The notes under the pieces: generated by a model
Database searches by the model: none
Told to the model about the DNA's origin: nothing
The model's input: the letters and a program-made list of their open reading frames with translations, nothing else
Shown here: one piece after another, positions 1 to 7,632 of the stretch
Position numbering within the stretch: position 1 is the stretch's first letter
How the letters are laid out: every line of letters begins with the position of its first letter
From: Rhodothermales bacterium
GTDB taxonomy: Bacteria > Bacteroidota > Rhodothermia > Rhodothermales > UBA10348
Length of the DNA stretch: 64,000 nucleotides
Reading direction: 5' to 3'
NCBI GenBank assembly: GCA_040221055.1
Contig: JAVJVN010000018.1
Coordinates: forward strand, 1 to 64,000
Made by a program: the position numbers and the translations under genes

Positions 1-20
1 CTCACACCCGCAAAAACATA

Positions 21-94
21 TTTTTTTTTTTTCAACCCTTAAATCATGAAATTTTTTTTTTATATCGGGGGGGGGGCCCGCCCGCCCCCCCCCC
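21..94. repeat. Homopolymer-rich tract at window edge (T12, T10, G10, C10)
   Basis: Seen: T12 at 21-32, T10 at 52-61, G10 at 67-76 and C10 at 85-94, all within about 75 bases just upstream of the first gene. The G10 and C10 runs could pair as a hairpin with an eight-base loop, followed by TCTTTT, which resembles a terminator for a gene to the left. It could also be low-quality sequence at a contig end, or a slippage-prone tract. The sequence alone cannot decide. Confidence 0.5.
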
Positions 95-114
95 TCTTTT
101 GTATATTCGACTCC

Positions 115-861
115 ATGTCATCCATCCACCCCTCCGCCCACATCGGCACGGGTACCGTCCTCGGTCACCACGTGGTCATTGAGGCCGACGTGCACGTCGG
201 TCCGAACTGCCAGATCGGCCATCATGTCATCCTCCGGTCCGGCACGCGCATTGGTGCGTCGGTCCGGGTGGATGACGGCGCATCCATCGGCAAACAACCC
301 ATGCGGGCCGCCAATTCCGCGGTCACGACGGACGAGCGGCTTCCCGGTGCCGAGATCGGCGATCACTGCATTGTGGGAACGAATGTCGTGTTGTACGCGG
401 GGTGCACATTGGCCGACCGCGTGCTCGTGGCGGACGGTGCTACGGTCCGGGAGCACGTCACCATCGGGGAGCGCACCATCGTGGGGCGGGGCGTGGCCAT
501 CGAGAACAAATGCACCATCGGCCGCCGCTGCAAACTGGAAACGAATGCCTACATCACGGCCTACTCCGTGCTGGAGGACTTCGTGTTCATTGCACCGGGC
601 GTCCGCACATCCAACGACAATTTCGTGGGCCGCACGGAAGAGCGCTTCAAGCACTTCAAGGGAGTGACCGTCCGTCGAGGCGCCCGGATTGGCGTGGGCG
701 CCATTACACTGCCCGGTATCACCATCGGGGAAGACGCCCTGATAGCGGCCGGGGCACTCGTGACGCGAGACGCCGAACCCGGCATGATACACGTGGGGAT
801 TCCCGCGAAACCTGTCCGTCCTGTCCCCCCTGAACAACGCCTCGATGCCCAGAACTGGTAA
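115..861 (+). CDS. Hexapeptide-repeat sugar N-acetyltransferase (WlbB/WbpD-like)
   Basis: A 248-residue left-handed beta-helix acyltransferase: nearly the whole protein is hexapeptide repeats of the I-G-x-x-x-x type, ending in the usual G-I-P-A-K-P-V coil. Enzymes of this family acetylate the amino group of nucleotide sugars such as UDP-3-amino-2-acetamido-glucuronate, using acetyl-CoA in the cytoplasm, for surface polysaccharides. The neighbour that overlaps its 3' end is a sugar aminotransferase, which fits an amino-transfer then acetylation pair. I chose the ATG at 115 because the in-frame ATG at 46 would translate the homopolymer tract. The exact sugar substrate is not visible in the sequence. 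Confidence 0.8.
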   Translation: MSSIHPSAHIGTGTVLGHHVVIEADVHVGPNCQIGHHVILRSGTRIGASVRVDDGASIGKQPMRAANSAVTTDERLPGAEIGDHCIVGTNVVLYAGCTLADRVLVADGATVREHVTIGERTIVGRGVAIENKCTIGRRCKLETNAYITAYSVLEDFVFIAPGVRTSNDNFVGRTEERFKHFKGVTVRRGARIGVGAITLPGITIGEDALIAAGALVTRDAEPGMIHVGIPAKPVRPVPPEQRLDAQNW

Positions 862-1957
862 TTCCGAAATCCAGATGGTCGACCTGCGCACGCAGTACGA
901 CCGCATGAAATCCGAAATCGATGCCGCCATCCAGCGGGTCCTGGACGACACATCCTTCATCAAGGGTCCTGAACTGGACGCGTTTGAAAACGCGCTAGGC
1001 GAGCGCCTGGGTGCCCATGTAGTGGGTGTCGCCAATGGCACCGATGCGCTCCAGATTGCCTTGATGGCCCTGGGCCTCCAGCCCGGCGATGAAGTCATCA
1101 ACCCTTCGTTCACGTTCGTGGCCACGGCCGAAGCAGCCTCCCTGTTGGGAGCCGTACCGGTGTTCGCCGACATCGAACCGGACCGCTTCACCATGGACCC
1201 GGCCCGGATAGAGGAGCTCATTACACCGCGGACGCGAGCCATCGTACCCGTCCATCTGTTCGGCCAGTGCGCCGACATGGATGCCATCATGGCCATCTCG
1301 GAGAAGCATGGTATTCCGGTCGTTGAAGACACCGCCCAGGCCATCGGATCGGACTGGAACGGTCATCCGGCGGGCACCCGGGGCGCATTCGGCACGCTGT
1401 CATTCTTCCCCTCCAAGAACCTGGGTTGCTATGGTGACGGCGGTGGCGTGGTATCGAAGTCGGATGAGCTCATTGAACGGGCGCGCCTCATTGCCAACCA
1501 CGGATCCCGGAAGAAATACCACAATGAAGTGGTGGGGGTCAACAGCCGACTCGACGCCCTTCAAGCCGCCATCCTGGACGTGAAACTGCGCCATCTGGAC
1601 GAATATACCGAGCGGCGTCGGGCTGCTGCAGACATCTACGACCGGTTGTTGTCCGGCATCCCGGGTGTGACCATTCCCGTCCGCTCGCCCCACTCCCTCC
1701 ACGTCTTCCACCAGTACACCATCCGGATTGGTCGGGGTCGGGACGACGTTCAGCGCAAATTGGACGAAGCCGGCATTCCGTCGGCCGTGTACTATCCGGT
1801 GCCGCTCCACCGGCTGCCGGTTTACGTCGACACCCCGCCCCGCCAGGCCCTGGAAGAGACCGAAAAGGCGGCAGCCGAAGTGCTTTCGCTGCCCATGCAC
1901 ACCGAACTCACGCTGGACATGCAGGAGCGGATTGCGGCCTGCATAGGGGCCGCGTAA
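845..1957 (+). CDS. DegT/DnrJ/EryC1 (WbpE-like) sugar aminotransferase
   Basis: A PLP-dependent nucleotide-sugar aminotransferase of 370 residues, full length for the family. It begins with the typical V-D-L-x-x-Q-Y block and has the PLP lysine in S-F-F-P-S-K-N-L-G (K191) followed by G-D-G-G. These enzymes transfer an amino group from glutamate to a keto sugar nucleotide. The start overlaps the acetyltransferase by 17 bases; an ATG at 875 (giving M-V-D-L) is an equally good start and would remove the overlap. With the upstream acetyltransferase it probably makes an acetamido sugar of the WbpE/WbpD type. It ends 18 bases from the convergent pilB, with no obvious terminator. Confidence 0.88.
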   Translation: MPRTGNSEIQMVDLRTQYDRMKSEIDAAIQRVLDDTSFIKGPELDAFENALGERLGAHVVGVANGTDALQIALMALGLQPGDEVINPSFTFVATAEAASLLGAVPVFADIEPDRFTMDPARIEELITPRTRAIVPVHLFGQCADMDAIMAISEKHGIPVVEDTAQAIGSDWNGHPAGTRGAFGTLSFFPSKNLGCYGDGGGVVSKSDELIERARLIANHGSRKKYHNEVVGVNSRLDALQAAILDVKLRHLDEYTERRRAAADIYDRLLSGIPGVTIPVRSPHSLHVFHQYTIRIGRGRDDVQRKLDEAGIPSAVYYPVPLHRLPVYVDTPPRQALEETEKAAAEVLSLPMHTELTLDMQERIAACIGAA

Positions 1958-1975
1958 GATCCCGTACGGAATCGT

Positions 1976-4612
1976 TCAAGCCGTAGCGGTCACGCGGAGC
2001 ATTTCCTCGACGGTCGTCGCGCCCATTTTGACCAGTTCGCGCGCGCTGTCCTGCAGCGTCAGCATGCCCTCCTTGACGGCCAGCTGGCGGATCCGGTCTT
2101 CGTCAATGGCTTCCGCCGACTCGGCGATTTCCTGGCGGATTTCCCGCGAGAAGTACAACGTCTCACAAACGGCGCGCCGGCCTTTGTATCCGTTGCCTCC
2201 GCACTTCTGGCACTTGCCGCCATGCGCGGCCTGGTAGAAGGTGGTCCCGGCAATGTCGTCTTCCGTGAACCCGAGCGAGCGCAGCAGCACCAGATCGGGA
2301 TCATGGTCCACCTTGCGGCAATCGGAGCACACCTCGCGGATGAGCCGCTGCGCCACGACCAGATTGATGGCATACGCAATCAGGAAGGGCTCAATGCCCA
2401 TCTTGTAGAGCCGTGAAACGGCCGCGGGTGCATCGTTCGTATGAAGCGTTGAAAACGTAAGGTGACCGGTGTTGGCCAATTTGATCGCCAATTCGGCGGT
2501 CTGTCGGTCGCGCATCTCACCCACCATGACCACGTCCGGGTCGTGCCGGAGAATGGCGCGCAAAGCGCCTTCCAGGTCCAATTTGTGGCTGAGTTTGATC
2601 TGTCGCACGCCCTTGATGATGTACTCGACCGGGTCTTCCACGGTCAGTACGTTCACTTCCGGCGTCACCACCTGGTGCAGCGCGGCCACGAGCGTGGTCG
2701 ACTTGCCCGATCCCGTGGGACCCGTCAGGATGACCATGCCGTGCGGCTGCCGGATGGCCCGGTTGAAGCGCTCCAGGGCCACGTCCAGCATGCCCAGTTT
2801 GCGGATATCGGTCAGCACCTTCCGGTCATCCAGGATACGGATGACAATGCTCTCGGCGCGGATTTCCTGGTTTGCCGTGGCAATCGGCAGGATGGATACG
2901 CGGAACCGGATAAGCGCCCCGTCAATTTCGCGCTGGATGAACCCGTCCTGGGCCATGTCCCGCTCGAACCGGTCCACGTTCGTGGAATTGTCCTTGACGA
3001 CGGCCAGGAAGGCCTCCGGATGCACTTTCTCTTCGGTGTGCCACTTCTTGAGCCGTCCGTCCGTCCGGAAATGGATTTCGACGGCCCGGTTCTGATTCGG
3101 ATAGATGTGGATATCACTCGCATTGCGGCGAACCGATTCCATGAGCGCGGCCTCGAACAGGTTGATGAGCTTCGAGCGGCTCATTTCAGCCTCGAGGGCC
3201 TCCTCGTCGAGTACGTCCTCGGTCTCCTCGTAGGACATGCCCAGGTCAAACGCCTGCGTATCCTGCGTTATGCGCTCCAGATATTCGTTCTTGCGCGGAA
3301 ACAGCTCGTCCAGGAGGCGCACGATGTCGGTTTCGGGCGCATAGCGCAGCTCGAATCGACCCACATCCAGCGAATGCAACAGTTTGTTCACGTCCGGCCG
3401 CGTGGGGTCGGGGGTCACGAAGACCATGCGACCCGTGCCCGTGTCGAAATCCAGGGCATGCTCGAACGGCAGCAAAAGCATTTCGAGCATCTCCTCGCGA
3501 TGATGCTCGGCCAATGTCTCCATGGTCAAACGCACGAAATCGTGGTCGGGGCGCCCCGGTACCAGGGTTTCCTGCTTGAATGCGTACACGGCGGCGGCTT
3601 TGCCATACACCGTCGGGCGGTCCACGGACGGCAAGTCGGCCAACACGCGCCAGAGCGCATCGCGACCGGCCTCGGCCGCATGAATGGCGGCAGCTTCCGC
3701 AACCTGTTCCTCGGTCACCAGATTCTCGGCTACCAGGGCTTTCACCACGCGATCCTTGGACACGCGTTTCTGCACATCGGTCGCCGATACCGGCTTGATC
3801 TCGATCGGAGCCGCCGGCTCAGGCGCGATTTCCCCTTCCGGGGCGTCTTCTTCAATCCGGAAGTAGGCCCGGACATTCTCCAGGGCTTCGGCCAGTTCGG
3901 CTTCCGGGGTATATACACAGACCACTTCAAGGGGCGCGCCCAACAAGGCGGTCTGGGCTGCGGAAGAGGTCGGATCGGACGATGCCAGCAACAACCCGCC
4001 CTGCGCAATCTGGTCAATCGGCACGAGCCCCGCCTCGATCATGCGGACAATGTCTTCCCGCTGCAGGGCCTGTTGGATGCGGTCCATGAGCGTCACGGTC
4101 GGGCGTGCCCCGATGAACGACTCCAGTGCATAGCCCGCGTGAGCCGCAGCGGCTTCACGGATGCGCTCCGGATCGGTGCTTTCCAGCCTGCACAGGACCC
4201 GCCACAGGTCCTCCCCGTCCTCGCGCAGTCGCAGGGCATCGAATACCTGCGTGATGTTGACAATCTCTTCGCGGAGAAGGCTCAGCACGAGTTCATCCTT
4301 GATGACACCGGCCGCAGGCACGAGATCATTCTCCAAAGGAGCATCTGACGCCATGTGGGCCGTCACGGCTGCGTCCAACTCCCCGTCGCTGATCATTTCA
4401 TCGATCCGTCCGGAAATCTCCTCTTCGGCGAATCCGTAGATCTGATCGATGGAGTAGGATTCAGGTGCACGTCCCCCACCGGCCGCAGAACCGGTTTCGG
4501 GATCCTCGGCCAATGCAGCCGCCCACTCATCCGCGCTGAGCGTGGACAGCTCCGACAGGATGTCGTTCAGGAGCGTGTCGTCCTGGGGTGATATGTGATC
4601 CCTTTCCTTCAT
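1976..4612 (-). CDS. pilB: Type IV pilus assembly ATPase PilB/GspE, with enlarged N-terminus
   Basis: The secretion ATPase that powers pilin extraction and polymerisation at the inner membrane. The C-terminal half is a standard PilB/GspE motor: Walker A GPTGSGKST at residues 631-639, Walker B region around 694-702 (V-V-M-V-G-E-M-R-D), and a CxxC...CxxC zinc site (C762, C765, C801, C804). At 878 residues it is about 300 longer than usual. The extra N-terminal part holds two GspE_N-like modules, recognisable from the matching L-W-R-V-L blocks at 136-140 and 320-324. The R-L-G-x-x-L motif of c-di-GMP-binding MshEN domains is not seen. It lies four bases after pilC in an operon with two pilins. 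Confidence 0.92.
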   Translation of the reverse strand: MKERDHISPQDDTLLNDILSELSTLSADEWAAALAEDPETGSAAGGGRAPESYSIDQIYGFAEEEISGRIDEMISDGELDAAVTAHMASDAPLENDLVPAAGVIKDELVLSLLREEIVNITQVFDALRLREDGEDLWRVLCRLESTDPERIREAAAAHAGYALESFIGARPTVTLMDRIQQALQREDIVRMIEAGLVPIDQIAQGGLLLASSDPTSSAAQTALLGAPLEVVCVYTPEAELAEALENVRAYFRIEEDAPEGEIAPEPAAPIEIKPVSATDVQKRVSKDRVVKALVAENLVTEEQVAEAAAIHAAEAGRDALWRVLADLPSVDRPTVYGKAAAVYAFKQETLVPGRPDHDFVRLTMETLAEHHREEMLEMLLLPFEHALDFDTGTGRMVFVTPDPTRPDVNKLLHSLDVGRFELRYAPETDIVRLLDELFPRKNEYLERITQDTQAFDLGMSYEETEDVLDEEALEAEMSRSKLINLFEAALMESVRRNASDIHIYPNQNRAVEIHFRTDGRLKKWHTEEKVHPEAFLAVVKDNSTNVDRFERDMAQDGFIQREIDGALIRFRVSILPIATANQEIRAESIVIRILDDRKVLTDIRKLGMLDVALERFNRAIRQPHGMVILTGPTGSGKSTTLVAALHQVVTPEVNVLTVEDPVEYIIKGVRQIKLSHKLDLEGALRAILRHDPDVVMVGEMRDRQTAELAIKLANTGHLTFSTLHTNDAPAAVSRLYKMGIEPFLIAYAINLVVAQRLIREVCSDCRKVDHDPDLVLLRSLGFTEDDIAGTTFYQAAHGGKCQKCGGNGYKGRRAVCETLYFSREIRQEIAESAEAIDEDRIRQLAVKEGMLTLQDSARELVKMGATTVEEMLRVTATA

Positions 4613-4616
4613 GGGG

Positions 4617-5969
4617 TTACTTCATCATATCGGTACTAGATGGCTGAACCAAAGCGAGTTCCGAAGAAAGTACCGTGAGGACCAGGATGGCGACCGTGAT
4701 GATCATGGCCACGACCGTCTGGATCATCTCCACCGTGGACTTCAGCTTGAGCCCGGTTTCGTTCTCATAGTAGTCCGCCATCTGGCGGGCCGCCGCCCGG
4801 ACGTTGCCGGTTTCCGATCCACTCCGGAAGCGTGCCAGGGACATCGACGTAAACACGCCCGACGCTTCCATGGCCTTCACCAGGTCGGCCCCCTGGGCCA
4901 CCATGAGCGGAATGGTAATGGTTTTTATCCGGTGTTCCATGTACTTGTTGCCCGATGCCTCCGCGGCAATGCGGATGACGGAAATGTTCTCGCCCGAGCC
5001 GGAATAGAGCACGGCAAACACGCGGCAGAAGATCTCGATGTTCAACTTGTGCAGCAGCGACCCGATGACCGGAATCCGGATCATGTACTGATGGATGAGG
5101 AAGCCCCCCCGCTGCGACTTCGCGAAGGCCACTATCCCGACAACGACGCTCACAAACGACCCGATGACCCACATCCAGTTGGCATCCATCCACGCGGAGA
5201 ATTCCAGTGTGGCGGTGGTCATGGGGGGAAGATCAATACCGAATCCGGCGAACAGACCGGCCGTCTCCGGGAAAATGTACCAGATGTACCACACGAACGC
5301 GGCAATCAATACGACCATCGTAATGGCCGGCGTCACCATGGCGCTCTTCGTGCTCTTCTTGAACTCGTTCTGACGCTCCAGGAACCGGGCCGTGGCTTCG
5401 TAGATCTCGGACATGTTGCCCGTCTGCGAGGCAATGCCCAGCATGTAGGCCGTAAACTTGCCCAGCATGTGCTGCTGCTTCATGAACGCCTGCTGGGCTT
5501 CCATGCCTCCCTTCAGGTCGCCGTTCAAGTCGCGGATGACCTGCTTCAGGCTGTTCGACGACACGTCGTTCACCAGCAGGTTCAGGATTTCGTCGAAGGG
5601 CAGCTTCTCCTTCAGCAGGTTCGCCGAGAGGCGTACGAACATGATGAGGTCCTGCTGCGGGGGCTTGCGCTGGAAGTCGAACCATTTCTTCTGGATCTTC
5701 AGGACCTCCAGGCCCATCTTTTCCAGTGCCGACCGTAATTCATCCTCGGAAAAGGACTTCTGCTCACCGTTTATGAGCTTTCCGTTGGGATGACGCACCC
5801 TGTAGATGTACGTCTGCCGCTGCGCAATGTCCTGCGGCCGGAATCCGTGCCGTTCGCCCAGCGAATCCACCCGTTTGCGGGCGGCCTTCTCGCTCGAGGC
5901 GAATACCGTTCCCTGGACCGGTTGACCGGTGCCGTTTATCCCGTTGAATCTGAATTCCTTTACAGCCAT
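4617..5969 (-). CDS. pilC: Type IV pilus inner-membrane platform protein PilC/GspF
   Basis: The polytopic platform protein that couples the PilB motor to pilin assembly. The 450-residue protein has two cytoplasmic T2SSF domains; the second carries the conserved G-S-E-T-G-N. Three hydrophobic segments are visible, near residues 217-240, about 80 residues further on, and at the C-terminus. The family's short N-terminal module (aromatic, then G-x-x-V-x-G, then an alanine/leucine helix) occurs twice in tandem, at about 5-48 and 54-93, a duplication parallel to that in PilB. It sits between pilin and pilB with gaps of eight and four bases, so it is surely co-transcribed with both. Confidence 0.92.
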   Translation of the reverse strand: MAVKEFRFNGINGTGQPVQGTVFASSEKAARKRVDSLGERHGFRPQDIAQRQTYIYRVRHPNGKLINGEQKSFSEDELRSALEKMGLEVLKIQKKWFDFQRKPPQQDLIMFVRLSANLLKEKLPFDEILNLLVNDVSSNSLKQVIRDLNGDLKGGMEAQQAFMKQQHMLGKFTAYMLGIASQTGNMSEIYEATARFLERQNEFKKSTKSAMVTPAITMVVLIAAFVWYIWYIFPETAGLFAGFGIDLPPMTTATLEFSAWMDANWMWVIGSFVSVVVGIVAFAKSQRGGFLIHQYMIRIPVIGSLLHKLNIEIFCRVFAVLYSGSGENISVIRIAAEASGNKYMEHRIKTITIPLMVAQGADLVKAMEASGVFTSMSLARFRSGSETGNVRAAARQMADYYENETGLKLKSTVEMIQTVVAMIITVAILVLTVLSSELALVQPSSTDMMK

Positions 5970-5977
5970 GTACGTGG

Positions 5978-6400
5978 TCAGTCCTCCTCTCCGTCCAGTG
6001 TGATCCCGCCCGTGAAGCTGACGTCGGTCTGATTGATGGCGTGACCAGACACAAAGGTCCGCGCGCCGATATTCGGGTCGCGCTTGCTTACCCCGGTGAT
6101 TTCAACGGTCGATGCGGTGGCCGCCGTAATGGCAAACGTGCCGTAATTGGTTTCCACATTCATGCTGAGCTTCTCCATGCCATCCTCCGCCAGACCGGCA
6201 TACGATGCGTTGCCTCCATTGAAGGGATCCAGCTTGGTCTTCCAGAAGACCGCCGAGTTGGCGATCTCGAGGTTCCGGTTCACCAGGTTGTCGGCAATCA
6301 CCTTGGCGCTCTGGTCTTCCCAGGCATACATGCCGGCGATGATCGCAACGCCGACAATGATGATGCCGAGGACCAGCAGGAGCAGTTGTTGTTGACCCAT
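5978..6400 (-). CDS. Short type IV pilin-like protein (MGQQQ family), second copy
   Basis: A 140-residue single-pass protein. It starts MGQQQLLLLVLGI, followed by more hydrophobic residues to about position 27, then an extracytoplasmic part of small and polar residues with few cysteines or aromatics. The architecture, size and placement next to pilC and pilB suggest a pilin. It lacks the usual basic leader and the Glu at mature position 5; if a prepilin peptidase acts, cleavage would be after Gly2, leaving QQQ at the mature N-terminus. It shares its first 13 residues with the pilin at 6614-7039 except for one conservative change further in, but the rest has diverged strongly. Assignment as a pilin is by inference. 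Confidence 0.75.
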   Translation of the reverse strand: MGQQQLLLLVLGIIIVGVAIIAGMYAWEDQSAKVIADNLVNRNLEIANSAVFWKTKLDPFNGGNASYAGLAEDGMEKLSMNVETNYGTFAITAATASTVEITGVSKRDPNIGARTFVSGHAINQTDVSFTGGITLDGEED

Positions 6401-6469
6401 GATGAATCAGGATTGGGAATGAAGGTCATTGAACGTATCGGCCTGTCACGGAATGACTTAATCCGGGCT

Positions 6470-6484
6470 GTATCTTTTTGATAC
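6470..6484. promoter_or_regulatory. Inverted repeat GTATC-N5-GATAC upstream of the second pilin
   Basis: Perfect five-base arms around a run of five T (plus strand) lie 70 bases upstream of the pilin that starts at 6400, in the 213-base gap between the two pilin genes. It may be an operator or part of a promoter; no convincing -35/-10 pair was found with it. Confidence 0.3.
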
Positions 6485-6540
6485 GAAGTCGTCCGCCTCC
6501 CCTCTGGTCCCGGCATGACCGGCACCCTCCGATTGCCCCA

Positions 6541-6578
6541 AAAGAAAAAAGGGGCGGCGCTTTCGCGCCGCCCCTTTT
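6541..6578 (-). terminator. Rho-independent terminator after the first pilin gene
   Basis: On the minus strand a perfect 10-bp stem GGGGCGGCGC/GCGCCGCCCC (6551-6560 with 6565-6574) closes a GAAA tetraloop and is followed by TTTTTTCTTT. It lies 36 bases past the stop of the pilin gene at 6614-7039 and before the second pilin, so it should end or reduce transcription between the two. This is one of only two clear intrinsic terminators in the window. Confidence 0.92.
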
Positions 6579-6613
6579 CCCAAGGCTTACGGGCCTGTAT
6601 TCAAGTTGGCTTA

Positions 6614-7039
6614 TTATGAAGCCACGTAGTTCGATACCGTTGTCGTGATGTCGCCCGGTGCCGTACCGTCTACCGCGACTACCACCTGATTCGCCTGTTC
6701 CGTGTTGATGGCCGTGATGGTCAATACGCCGGCGGCTTCGGTCATGGTGATCGTGCCATTCAAGTTGACATAAGCGCCGTCACCGTTCACGGTATATCCA
6801 AGCTTGGGAAGCGTCAGGCCGTCCCACATGTCAGCGGCTGCGTTGCCGGCACCACCACCGAAGGCGGTCGGCTTCAGGCGCCAGGCCTGTGCATCGGAGG
6901 CAATCCGGATGGCGTCATTGACGAGCGCATCGGAGTTGGCCTTTTTCATGTTTTCGGAGAATGCCTGGATTCCAACGACGACGGCCAGGCCGACGATCAC
7001 GATTCCAAGGACGAGGAGAAGAAGTTGCTGCTGACCCAT
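6614..7039 (-). CDS. Short type IV pilin-like protein (MGQQQ family), first and probably major copy
   Basis: A 141-residue protein beginning MGQQQLLLLVLGI and continuing hydrophobic to about residue 26, then a small extracytoplasmic domain rich in Ala, Gly, Thr, Val and Asn. Helical spine plus short beta-rich tail fits a pilin subunit. There is no basic leader before the hydrophobic stretch and no Glu5; Gly2 followed by Gln resembles a prepilin peptidase site with a two-residue leader. GAGG stands seven bases before the ATG. A strong terminator follows directly, so this copy can be made in excess over the pilin-pilC-pilB genes behind it, as expected for a major pilin. The role is inferred from context. 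Confidence 0.75.
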   Translation of the reverse strand: MGQQQLLLLVLGIVIVGLAVVVGIQAFSENMKKANSDALVNDAIRIASDAQAWRLKPTAFGGGAGNAAADMWDGLTLPKLGYTVNGDGAYVNLNGTITMTEAAGVLTITAINTEQANQVVVAVDGTAPGDITTTVSNYVAS

Positions 7040-7145
7040 TGTAGTACCTCAAGGATGGTCTGTTGCTTTTTCTGAACGCCGGTTTGACGTTGTGTTTCAC
7101 GTCTCGTATCGGCGTCCCCGGGTAGGCCTTAAGAAATTCGTTTGT

Positions 7146-7176
7146 GAAGATCGTGTTAAGTTGCTTTGTGATCTTC
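7146..7176. promoter_or_regulatory. Inverted repeat GAAGATC-N17-GATCTTC between divergent genes
   Basis: Two seven-base arms (7146-7152 and 7170-7176), 24 bases centre to centre, lie in the 278-base divergent gap between the first pilin and the DUF4342 gene. The spacing could fit a dimeric regulator. A smaller hairpin CCCGGC-TT-GCCGGG is at 7187-7200. I see nothing else identifiable in this gap. Confidence 0.3.
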
Positions 7177-7317
7177 CGCACAAATTCCCGGCTTGCCGGG
7201 GGGTGTGTCCCGCACCTTGCGCAACACAAGGGTGATCATCGCGTTATATCGAAGGGACTTAAATTTCCCCCGGCACTTTTTTGCCGCCACTTCTGAAAAA
7301 GCCACGTGAGGCCCGCC

Positions 7318-7623
7318 ATGACCAACAAGGAACGCATGAAAACCACGATCGATGAGATGAAGGTCAAAGGCACACATCTCGTCAGCAACGTCAAGGAAGT
7401 CATTGAGGAAGGCAATGCCCGCCGCGTCAGCATCCGCAAGGATGGTCGCACGCTCATGGAGGTGCCCCTCTCGGTCGGTGTGGGCGGCGCGGCCGCGGCC
7501 ATCTTCTTCACGCCGGTCCTGGCCGCCGTTGGCGCACTGGCTGCCCTCGTGACGGATGTGGATGTCGTCGTCGAGCGCGTCATCGCGGAAGTCGAGGTTG
7601 TGGACGAAGATCCAAAGGCCTGA
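7318..7623 (+). CDS. DUF4342 domain protein
   Basis: A 101-residue protein. The N-terminal 45 residues are charged and helical (V-x-V-I-E-E-G-N-A-R-R-V). Then come R-K-D-G-R-T-L-M-E-V-P-L and a glycine/alanine-rich hydrophobic hairpin of about 35 residues, the pattern of DUF4342, whose function is not known. The hydrophobic part could insert in the membrane. The ATG at 7318 has TGAGG a few bases upstream; an in-frame GTG at 7306 is possible but less likely. It is divergent from the pilin operon and ends nine bases before the dehydratase gene, so the two are probably co-transcribed. Confidence 0.75.
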   Translation: MTNKERMKTTIDEMKVKGTHLVSNVKEVIEEGNARRVSIRKDGRTLMEVPLSVGVGGAAAAIFFTPVLAAVGALAALVTDVDVVVERVIAEVEVVDEDPKA

Positions 7624-7632
7624 CGCCACACC

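Noticed and set aside
2462-4348. Long open frame (628 codons) on the plus strand opposite pilB
   Set aside because: High-GC antisense shadow; pilB on the other strand has clear motifs and no family is recognised in the shadow.
4611-5738. Open frame of 375 codons opposite pilC
   Set aside because: Shadow of pilC.
1976-7039. The PilB/PilC cluster as a type II secretion system
   Set aside because: No GspD, GspG-type pseudopilin with Glu5, or GspL/M; two short non-canonical pilins fit a pilus-like machine better.
7187-7200. CCCGGC-TT-GCCGGG as a terminator
   Set aside because: Loop of two bases and no T run on either strand.
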